From Macrophomina tecta (lineage: Eukaryota; Ascomycota; Dothideomycetes; Botryosphaeriales; Botryosphaeriaceae), in assembly GCA_024180945.1 (NCBI GenBank), contig JAKSGN010000035.1:310001-374000 (forward strand): a stretch of DNA of 64,000 bases, read 5' to 3'. Below are positions 56,583-64,000 of this stretch, in pieces; within the stretch, counting starts at the first letter, position 1; every line of letters starts with the position of its first letter. Position numbers and translations under genes: made by a program. The notes beneath the pieces are model-generated. The model did no database searches. It was given only the letters and a program-made list of their open reading frames with translations, and had not been told where the DNA came from.

Positions 56583-57755
56583 CTACCCAACGCACTCAAA
56601 GCACACCCTCCCGGGCATCCCATTAACGCCCCACCGCTCGCCTGCCACCAGTTGGCCGCTCCCCTCCTCTACCTCTGCCTCGACCCCACAGATCCTCACA
56701 TTCCACAGCACGCGCGTCCGCTCTAACACCCACGCTAGCCCGCGCGGCGCCAGGTACACCTGATTCACCTCCTCCGGCAGCAGCGCGAGGCAGGTGCGGA
56801 ACAGGCGCTGGGCGGCGCGCAGGGCGGCGGCGGTGGAGACCGGATCGGCGGCGTCGCGGGGGAGGTGGTAGGCGGCGAGGCCGGCGAGGAAGGGGAAGAT
56901 AGCTGTGGTTGGAGGGAAGAGGAGGTCTCGCTGTTGTTGTTGTTGTTGTTGCCGGCGTTTGTGGCGGTTGTCACTGGGCTGCTTGTGGCCAGTCCGGTCG
57001 ATGCCGACACCGCAGTTGTCAGTTGCGGAGGCAAAGTGCTTGGTGAGGGCTGTGGTGACGTGTTTGGCTAGGGCGGCGTCGGTGTGGCGGAGGAGGGAGA
57101 CAGGGAGGCTACCGGCTTCTGCTGGAGCCTGGGCGGATGTGGAGCGCTGGTTGCGTGGCGGCGGCGGCTGCTGCTGCCATGGCTGTGGGCTGGGCGAGGA
57201 GGGCAGGAAGAGGGATAGTGTGGTGGAGGCTGGTGATGGACATTCCTGGTAGGGAAAGGTGTCTGCGGTGATGATGAGAGGAGATGTCAGCGTGGGGGTC
57301 GAGAGTTGTCATCACGGATGAGAAGTTTAGTCAGATGCGCTCAGCACTTACCTATGTGTCGGCGCGCGGTTGAGGAATCTGAGAAGGGTAGACTTACGTT
57401 GGTCATCAAGATCGGTCTCGTCGGCCGTGCTTACGCCGGCCTCTTTCATGGCCCTTTCAAAGGCTTCTAGAGCGAGGTAGTATTCGCCTAGGTGCATCCG
57501 CAAGATGCCTAGGTTGGCCCAAACGGCGGCGCGGTCGAAGCCGGCAGTGTGCTGTGAGCGCCGCAGCAGACGTTGCGTGCATACGACCGCTTCGGACCAG
57601 TCATAGTTCTTGAAGAGGAGGACCGCGTGTTCCCAGAGGTCCTTGGCTTCCTGTACACTCAGAGCTGGCCTACTTGTGTTCTGGGCCGCCGAAGGGATGT
57701 TTGGCGCGAGGAGTTTGCGTGGTGAATTGGTGAGAGTTGATTTCTGCAGGGTCAT
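56583..57755 (-). CDS. TPR-containing protein of unknown function
   Basis: Two exons on the minus strand, 57755-57398 and 57262-56583, give 345 residues; the joint (phase 1, donor GTAAGT, acceptor CAG) is the only one that keeps a long open frame. Exon 1 has two TPR-like helices pairs: QEAKDLWEHAVLLFKNYDW and then AAVWANLGILRMHLGEYYLA, LEAFERAMKEAG. Exon 2 has a Pro/Gln-rich stretch with a six-Gln run, then AIFPFLAGLAAYHLP, TAAALRAAQRLFRTCLALLP and a final LERTRVLWNVRI. The layout loosely recalls the N-terminal TPR region of NoxR/p67phox, but the PB1 part is absent; I do not claim that identity. The 3' end could include a further exon. Confidence 0.6.
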
Positions 57756-58045
57756 GCAAGCGTGCTGCTGTCTGACGTGGAAGTAAATTCGCGCTTATGG
57801 TTCACACTGATCTGTAGCTCAGTGATGTTGTTCCGCAGCAATGAAATCGCCGCTGTAGAGCGAGCTTAAGTACTACAGAGCCAGCTTTTCGTGACTACAG
57901 CGCCTGACACGAGCGACAACGGTCTGTGATAAAGCAAATGTTGTTGCAGAGTGCGCGTCGGCCAAGTGGAACGTAAGCACGAGTCCGCAGCCTCGAGTGC
58001 ACTGAAACCACAGGTACTGTGATAAGTGAATCACGCGTCGCAGGC
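57756..58045. other. Short intergenic region
   Basis: 290 bp between two minus-strand genes. No feature recognised. Confidence 0.4.
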
Positions 58046-58555
58046 TCAAGGTTTCCTGATGATGGCCATCATTTCGTAAGGAACAAGCCCGCATTTTTCG
58101 ATAATCTCAGGAGACAGAAATCCGGGTGCTTCAAAAGCGTCTTGGAAGTCGGCCCAGTCAGCCTTTGGGCCCAGGAAAACGGCAAGTTTGAGGCTGGTGC
58201 TCCCCAATGCCTCGAAGTACTTCTTCACTAGTGCAGGTACGCGCGGATAGACAAAGACCCAAATGGCAGCATCGCGTGCCCTCGGACAAAGATGCCAGGT
58301 GCCACCAACAACGTAGGCGGACTCTTCGGGCAAGTATTTGTTGACAGATGAGCTGACTTCGACGCCCTCGATCATGCGCGAAGTAGTTCTTGAGGCAAGT
58401 AGCGCCTCGAAGAGACCACTCCCGGAGCCAATGGAGAGGATGGGTCCGGGTACTGTGGAGATTGTGTGCGTCAGGATTGAGAACAAGTTGTTGGACAGAC
58501 TGAGACAGCAATCTGGATGATGCGTGGGTACATCCGACAGCGTCGGCAGAGCCAT
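58046..58555 (-). CDS. Small SAM-methyltransferase-like protein
   Basis: One exon, 169 residues from the ATG at 58555 (MALPTLSDVPTHHPD); an in-frame ATG 23 codons upstream (58624) is possible. LFSILTHTISTVPGPILSIG followed by SGSGLFEALL resembles motif I of Rossmann methyltransferases. Residues after it (GVEVSSSVNKYLPEE) fit the acidic ribose-binding strand. The later WVFVYPRVPALVKKYFE and the end LVPYEMMAIIRKP are typical of small uncharacterised fungal proteins of this fold. No known catalytic motif lets me assign a substrate; it may be a degenerate methyltransferase. Confidence 0.6.
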   Translation of the reverse strand: MALPTLSDVPTHHPDCCLSLSNNLFSILTHTISTVPGPILSIGSGSGLFEALLASRTTSRMIEGVEVSSSVNKYLPEESAYVVGGTWHLCPRARDAAIWVFVYPRVPALVKKYFEALGSTSLKLAVFLGPKADWADFQDAFEAPGFLSPEIIEKCGLVPYEMMAIIRKP

Positions 58556-58634
58556 GTTGGGGCGCCTGTTGCGGAAGGAATTGAAAGTCTCGCGGCACGG
58601 GAGTTGCTCGCTGCAGAGGTCCACGATGTGTGGC

Positions 58635-58979
58635 TTAGTATTGTTGTTGTGGTTGGAGTAGCAACTCAGGCGTTCCGCGCGAAAAATAGATCGACAAGGA
58701 GTAGCCCTGCATGGAAGTGTAGCTGAGAAAGCGGTAGCTTGCCAATGTTGACGGCGTGCTTATTCGCAGGCTAAGCTCATCAGTCACAAGAGAAAATTCT
58801 GTGCGCGCGGAGGTCACGTGCAGCATTGAACATGGAGAAGGATCGTCAGGTGGTGCGGGCATGGTTGGGATTTGGTGCCCAATGAGTGAATGCAGCAGTT
58901 CGGAGACGGATGGGCAGGCAGCTCGGATAGAGGTGTTCAGAGAGGCGATTCGCGAAAAAGCATTACTGCTTTGGGCCAA
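58635..58979 (-). CDS. Possible small hypothetical protein
   Basis: A 114-codon frame (MAQSSNAFSRIASLNTSIRA) ending 79 bp before the next minus-strand gene start. The amino-acid mix is balanced and Ser-rich and begins with a plausible amphipathic helix. There is no recognised domain. It could be a real small gene, the first exon of a longer one, or chance. Confidence 0.3.
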   Translation of the reverse strand: MAQSSNAFSRIASLNTSIRAACPSVSELLHSLIGHQIPTMPAPPDDPSPCSMLHVTSARTEFSLVTDELSLRISTPSTLASYRFLSYTSMQGYSLSIYFSRGTPELLLQPQQQY

Positions 58980-59804
58980 ATGTCTTCACGGCCGGCCGGC
59001 AGATCGGGATGACAGTCAGCACTAAAATAGATATGCAGGAACCCATCAATTTGAGATCAGGCCGGGGCAGATCACTAGCGGCAAGCCGCTGGCCACACTG
59101 GAGCTGAAGGTGCGGTTAGGTCCGTGGAGCGGCGGCAGCCAGGCCGGAGGAGTGGTGAGAGAGCGCACCGGACGAGGCAGCTCGGTCTCGATGGACAAGG
59201 GACGGGGGAGAAGGGCGCGCGTCTATTCCGCATCCTCGTGGCAATGCCGAGCCGAGGCCCGGGCACTGGCCAAGGTTCCTTTGGCTTCTTGAACGCTGCT
59301 CGATGCGCGATGGGCGCAAGGGGGAAAGCGTGTCGGCGAGTGGAGGGGCACGGGCGAGGCGAGAGCGAAGCGTGGGGTTCAGGAACAGGAAAACGCCAGG
59401 CGGTGAGGGCGGTTGCGCGGAGAGCGGCGGCGGGTGCAGCGTGACTTGCACAGGATCGCAGGCAGACGATGGGAGGGCCGGAGGCGTATTCGGCGCGGCG
59501 TGAGTGGCCGCGGGCGGTCGAGGGGTGTTGGTGCGGAAGGATCGCACTCCTGGCCGGCTCAGCTGGCCTGTTGCGCGGTATATTGATTGTGTGTGGTGCG
59601 CTTGGCGGGTCGGCGGCGAAAAGCACAGGTAGGCGCGCGGCGAAAGACGTCACCGGCGCGGACCGAGGGGTTGGAGGCACAGGGGCCAGTGCTGTGGGCA
59701 GGGCATGGCAGGGCATGGCAGGGCTGGCCGGGCTGGGCTGGGCTGCGACGCGAGGGCTGGTGTCGAGGCCTTCCAGAGCGGCGGGCGGGCAGGCGCCGCG
59801 GCCT

Positions 59805-59858
59805 CAGGCTCAGGCTCAGGCTCAGGCGCAGGCGCAGGCTCCGGCTCCGGCTCCGGAC
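59805..59858. repeat. Hexanucleotide tandem repeat (CAGGCT-type)
   Basis: Nine 6-bp units in register: three CAGGCT, two CAGGCG, one CAGGCT, two CCGGCT and one CCGGAC. The changes come in blocks, suggesting stepwise duplication. Confidence 0.85.
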
Positions 59859-60078
59859 CAGGCTGCTGCTGGCCGGCCGGCAGCAAGCAAGCGCAGGCAG
59901 GTGGTTGGCGTCAGAAGCCGCGGCCTATTTTTGGGAGCAGAGGCTGTGCACCGACAGGGGCTCGTGGGCGATCGGCGGCGGGAGATAACTAGCCTGCGAG
60001 CTTGGCACCACTGTACCGCCGGAGTAGGGCTAGCAGGGGCTGCAGACCACGCCCGACGACACACTGGCAGACACCATG

Positions 60079-60110
60079 GCCGCCGCCGCCGCCGCCGCCG
60101 CTGCCGCCGC
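60079..60110. repeat. (GCC)n trinucleotide run
   Basis: Ten GCC units with one interrupting GCT, in non-coding DNA. Confidence 0.85.
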
Positions 60111-60562
60111 TCCACCGTAAGCGCACCGCCTGCGCCGTCGCTCCGCGTGCCCTCGCCGTGGCTGCATCCGGTAGCAATGCGAGAGCCGTCTGTTCTGCCC
60201 GCCCCGGCGCCGGCCCGCGTCCGTGAGCGCGCGCCCTAGGGCAGCTGCCAGCAACAACAACTGCGAATTCTCACCAAAGCGTTGCACCACTGCCTCATGT
60301 TGGCTCATCCTTCTGCGCCGCTGAAAATAGGCTCGCGCGGTCGCTGGGACGCTGCCCGCCGTGGCGCGCTCAGCCTTACTGTCCCCCAGCACCAGCACCT
60401 CCCTACCCACCTACCTGCATCCATCCATACATACATAGTCGCCACCAGCTCCATGTTCCCGGTTTCAAGTCCTCTGTGCGACTCGCCTCCGCCCTCGCTT
60501 CTTTGGTGATCGCTTCGTGCTAGTCCGTCACTGATCGCCGCCGGGGCTGCTCTCCACCCAAG

Positions 60563-61783
60563 ATGCAACCCTGCTCCGCGCCCGCGCCCGCAAGGGCCTC
60601 CGCCAAAGACCACCAAGACCGCCTGTTGACTCCCGCTCCCGACTATATCAGCTATACTGCCCGCCTGCTGCTCTCCTCTTCCACCCTTCTCGCCCAGGTC
60701 GGCTCCAGTGCCGCCAGGGACCACCCGCCCCCCGCCCAATCACCCGCCCTCTCTGCTCCCGACTGGCACGATTTAATCGAAGACCCGCCCACTTCTCGCT
60801 GGGCTAACGTGCGCGTCGCTGCTGATTGGCAACCCCCGGCCGGGCCTAGCGTCGCACCTTCGAAATCTCCCGAGCCCCAGGACAAGAAGAAGAAAAGAAG
60901 GCCCGGCAAGCTTGAAGCACTGATCCACCGCCGCCAGGAGGACAGTAGCAGCGTCCCGCCCTGTCCTGTGTCCTCTCTCTTTCCTCGGTCCCCCCAGCAC
61001 CTTCCTCGCTCTGCTCCTGCCGCCCAACCCTCCTATCCTAGCTCCATCTCTGGTCCTCACAGCATGCCGTCTAGCTCGCATCCGGAGCGCCGTCCGTCGC
61101 CTCTGAGGGTGCCATCCCACAGCTCCGGCCGCACCTACACGACTCAACCTCCCACCCGGACTGTTTCTAGTGACTACCCCACTAGCCCGGAGTACTTCTA
61201 TCCCGCATCTCCTCTCGACCGCCCACGCTCCTCCTCCCACGCCGGCGAGGGCCTCCGCTCACCTCTCCGAGGAGCACGCACCTATCCTGGGGCTCCTTGG
61301 GAAAGCTCGCCGAACCATGCTGCCCGTGAGCAGCGCAGGCCAAGCACTGCCTTCGACGACGACGCCGAACTTCACAGATTCGCCGAAGCGACGAGTGGCT
61401 TCGACCCTTTCTCCCCTGTGCGTCAGCGGCCCCTGAGCCAAGTCCTCTACAGAGAGTACTACGCGCCACGAGCGCCACCGACTCAGCAGCCGACCTCCTA
61501 TTCTCAACCCATACCCCAGTATCCCTTCGATCCATCCGCACCCTATTCTATGAATCGAAGCCCAAGCATTACGCGATCCTCCTCTGCAGCCCTAGCACAG
61601 GCGCTCAGATCCATGGAGGGCGAGGACGATGCGTACGGAATGCCTCCAGACGAAGAGGAGCTCCCAGACTACGCCCAGAGCCAGTGGGAAGCTCAGAGCC
61701 ATCAGCGCAGAGCTGCCGCACGCCGAGCTGCCGAGCTAGAGCGCCAGTGGATGGAGGCACGACAGCGAAGAGGTTCCCAATGA
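60563..61783 (+). CDS. Disordered Ser/Pro-rich hypothetical protein
   Basis: One exon, 406 residues, starting MQPCSAPAPARASAKDHQ. The first 90 residues include a semi-ordered block (LLTPAPDYISYTARLLLSSS and WHDLIEDPPTSRWANVRVAA). A basic patch follows (DKKKKRRPGKLEALIHRRQ). The middle is Ser/Pro-rich. The C-terminal third has LSQVLYREYYAPRAPPTQQ, an acidic segment (EGEDDAYGMPPDEEELPDYA) and a charged helix (RRAAARRAAELERQWMEA). The sustained frame, start context after a CT-rich leader and patterned C terminus support a real gene. I do not recognise the family. Confidence 0.65.
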   Translation: MQPCSAPAPARASAKDHQDRLLTPAPDYISYTARLLLSSSTLLAQVGSSAARDHPPPAQSPALSAPDWHDLIEDPPTSRWANVRVAADWQPPAGPSVAPSKSPEPQDKKKKRRPGKLEALIHRRQEDSSSVPPCPVSSLFPRSPQHLPRSAPAAQPSYPSSISGPHSMPSSSHPERRPSPLRVPSHSSGRTYTTQPPTRTVSSDYPTSPEYFYPASPLDRPRSSSHAGEGLRSPLRGARTYPGAPWESSPNHAAREQRRPSTAFDDDAELHRFAEATSGFDPFSPVRQRPLSQVLYREYYAPRAPPTQQPTSYSQPIPQYPFDPSAPYSMNRSPSITRSSSAALAQALRSMEGEDDAYGMPPDEEELPDYAQSQWEAQSHQRRAAARRAAELERQWMEARQRRGSQ

Positions 61784-64000
61784 TATTGAAAAGACAAAAG
61801 CAAACAACAACTCCGGTATTGCGGAGCATATCGACTACGTTTCGAGAGCTGCAGAGAAGCGGCTGGGCTTGGTGGTATTTCTCGACCTATTTCCCCCCCC
61901 CCTCTTCCCACTACTAGATCGGTCGCTACTTTTCTTTTCTGGACGAATCTCCTTTGTTTCATTCGAATTACTTTTCTCTGGTTTCGTGGAAAGCGTTTCA
62001 GCGATTGATACCCTCGCTTTCGAAAACCAAGATATGGCTTCTTGGGTGCATTCGTTACGTCAATGTATCATTTTCCCTATTCTGTCGTCTTTCTATTCGC
62101 CTCTATATATATAGCATCTTCTCGGTAGCATATATTTCGCAAATTCTCGAAGCAAGCTGAAATCTAGCTTGCCACCCGCCACCATAATTTGGTCAACTCG
62201 CAGCCAGCTGCACAGTGAATAAGGTGACTCGAGCGACAATCACCAATTCTTTGCGAGACGCAAACCGAAAAGGATAAATAAACTCATGCATTCAGCCTAT
62301 TGTGATCCGATTGGCGGTGGCGCTGGCAGACGAGGGGGGTGCACCAAACCAGCGGGTTCTCGGAGGCAGCTGTCGCGAGAAGACAGTCTCTCTTCTTTCT
62401 CTCTTTCTCTTCTCTCGCATGACATCAGCAGACGAATGAGGGGTTGTGAGTGGGTGCGCCCATTCCTTCGGTTGCACAAAGGGGGTTAAAACGGCTTTAA
62501 TTTTTCTGTTGACTCCACACTCGTGCGCGCGTGCTGTGAGCCAAAAATAACTTCACACCACGCGCGGCAGAACAAGGGCTCGAAACAAGCCGCACATCGC
62601 ATCCCACATTCTCTCTCTGTTTTGTATGGGGAAGACGGGATATGGCGTTCTCCTCTCTTGTTATCCACCACATCGGCTTTTCGATCTGCGATAAGCTTAG
62701 TACCCTACATACGCAATCTCTCGCTGCCTGTCAAAGCGTTTTTGAATTGTTTTTTTTTCTTTCCCCAATCCTCCGTAGCTGATGGGCGAGTCACGAAAGC
62801 GGTGGATGACGGATGATGCATTCGGATGTGGATACGTCGGGGGAGCAAGGGCCTGCGCCGATCCCTTCCGTCAGAGGCCTCAGTGATTGACGCGGAGAGG
62901 CTTTTCTGACATACATGCACGCACGGCGGGCGGAAGGGAAGGGAGTTGGAAGGCAATAACGATGTACGCATGCATGCATACATACATATTACGATGCGGT
63001 GATGCTCACATCGTGCATGGGAGGCAAGAGAAAGATTGAAGGGGATAAAAAGGGAAATAAGAAAGAGACGTCCGCTAATGTGTCTCTCTGCCTATCATCT
63101 GCCTGCGTATCTGCCGGCACCTGCAGTTCGTCGATCAACGCCCTCGCTGTGCGCACGGTCACTTTCTTCTTGCTCCTCCTCCCTTGCCTGTCTTATTTTG
63201 GCTGACCTACCTTTTGGACCCCATGCTAAGCGAATCTTTGCAATTGCGCGAAGGATTCCCGCGCTCGTTCGTCTTGTTCCATCGTTCGGCCGCAACTTAG
63301 GGGGGGGGGGGGAAGCCCCGGCCGCATCCGCCAGCGCCGCGCGCGCCCGCACGCACATACGCAGGCGGGTCTTCCCTTCTGATGCATTTTCATTACTACC
63401 GCGGGTGCGGATGGTGGGATGAGATTGAGGCGGGGCGCTGTTGCGCGCCACACCGGTTCGAATACAGTCAGCCAGACGGGCACACGCGCACGCTGCGCAG
63501 CGCAAATCGGCTTCGTCGTGGTATTTACGTATTCTGTGAGTCAGTTCTCTTTCAGGATTCCTTTGATGCTCCTTCCGATTCCCGACTCCTCCTTCTCGCA
63601 TCAGCGGAACAATCCCCATGCCGCTCCTTCGCTGCTGCTTTTCGCTTCCTTTGTCCCATGCGTCGTGTTGTTGTGGGGCTTAGGGCTGCGGCTGTCTAGG
63701 TACGTCATGTTTTTCTTGCCACTTTTGGGCGGCACCTGAGTAAGGGAGCACGGGCGGCGGCATTTCCTCGATGTTGCAATGCATTCGTCGGGGCGCGCGG
63801 GAAGAGGGAGTGATGGCACGCCGAAGGTTCCGGATTGGCTTGCTCTAGCCCGGGCCTGGTGCTAGCCCGACCGTGGTGTTAGCCGGGCTGGTGCGTGTCT
63901 GTGATGAGGGGCGGGAGGGAGAGACAGAAAAAAGGGTCATGCTAGGTTCCGTTGCGCGGTATCTGTGCGCGCGCCCCCCGGGGGGGGGGGGTTGTTCTTG
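61784..64000. other. Intergenic to window end, no supported gene
   Basis: 2.2 kb. Contains CT-rich stretches, a CATACATA patch near 62970-62990 and G runs at 63301-63312 and 63980-63990. Short ORFs on both strands lack protein character. Confidence 0.45.

Larger units (their letters stand above)
58980..60562. other. GC-rich intergenic region with tandem repeats
   Basis: 1.6 kb without a supportable gene. Very GC-rich, with several long frames of Arg/Ala/Gly/Pro content. It holds the CAGGCT-type repeat and the GCC run listed separately, and a doubled GGGCATGGCA unit at 59701-59720. The last 200 bp are CT-rich and probably the leader of the next gene. Confidence 0.45.

Noticed and set aside
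57340..57397. Unspliced end of TPR exon 1 (reading on to THR-stop), with donor at 57343
   Set aside because: The donor AG/GTAAGT near 57343 leads into the wrong frame of the next exon; the donor at 57397 joins a 226-codon open frame.
59469..60239. 256-codon plus ORF containing the tandem repeat
   Set aside because: Translation is low complexity and driven by the repeat (Gln-Ala run); overlapping frames are equally open.
63440..63475. Possible tRNA B-box (GGTTCGAATAC)
   Set aside because: One mismatch to consensus and no A-box or cloverleaf can be built around it.

Overview
This 64 kb window is nuclear DNA of a filamentous ascomycete (Pezizomycotina; a Dothideomycete or a relative is my guess, not shown). 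The genes have short GT-AG introns of mostly 48-140 nt with fungal branch points (TACTAAC or CTAAC type). Coding exons are GC-rich. The products are fungal: Crh-type GH16, Stb3, AIM18, and a THI5-type HMP-phosphate synthase under a TPP riboswitch. I find no prokaryotic operons, no CRISPR array and no intact transposon. I support about 20 protein genes. Gene models were spliced by hand and checked for reading phase.

Layout. 1-2123: 5' end of a myotubularin phosphatase (minus, cut by the window edge), divergent from RPS3. 2124-7719: gene-poor, with one copy of a decayed dispersed repeat. 7720-8612: Ser/Pro-rich GPI-type wall protein. 10950-13674: AIM18 and NSE3, divergent. 14292-16763: SPP1/CFP1-like COMPASS subunit. 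17273-22340: FRS1 and the PP2A scaffold TPD3, divergent. 23722-26114: RLP24 and TIM14/PAM18, divergent. 27685-28840: NmrA-like protein. 31508-33046: secreted choice-of-anchor-B protein. 35150-36445: secreted subtilisin. 38262-39796: type II membrane glycosyltransferase with a PAN-like tail. 42692-44002: GPI-anchored Crh-type GH16. 46101-47714: TPP riboswitch and THI5. 48640-52398: DUF1295 membrane protein and TOP3, divergent. 53459-54733: STB3. 56583-58555: TPR protein and a small methyltransferase-like protein. 60563-61783: disordered protein. The rest to 64000 is non-coding and rich in simple repeats.

Housekeeping genes (translation, ribosome assembly, mitochondrial import, chromatin, SMC5/6, topoisomerase III, PP2A) sit mostly in tight divergent pairs. 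Secreted or cell-surface genes are isolated, with long upstream regions. I see no biosynthetic cluster.

The most informative find is at THI5. A complete TPP aptamer lies inside a 5'-leader intron. A 9-nt aptamer segment is perfectly complementary to the exon bases abutting a downstream 5' splice site, and use of that site would keep an upstream ORF. This matches the splicing switch known for Neurospora NMT1. Other points are a GC-AG intron and a 20-nt exon in FRS1, 14- and 17-nt exons plus a 676-nt intron in RLP24, a 36-nt exon carrying a GH16 catalytic Glu, and two diverged copies of an unidentified element 52 kb apart.
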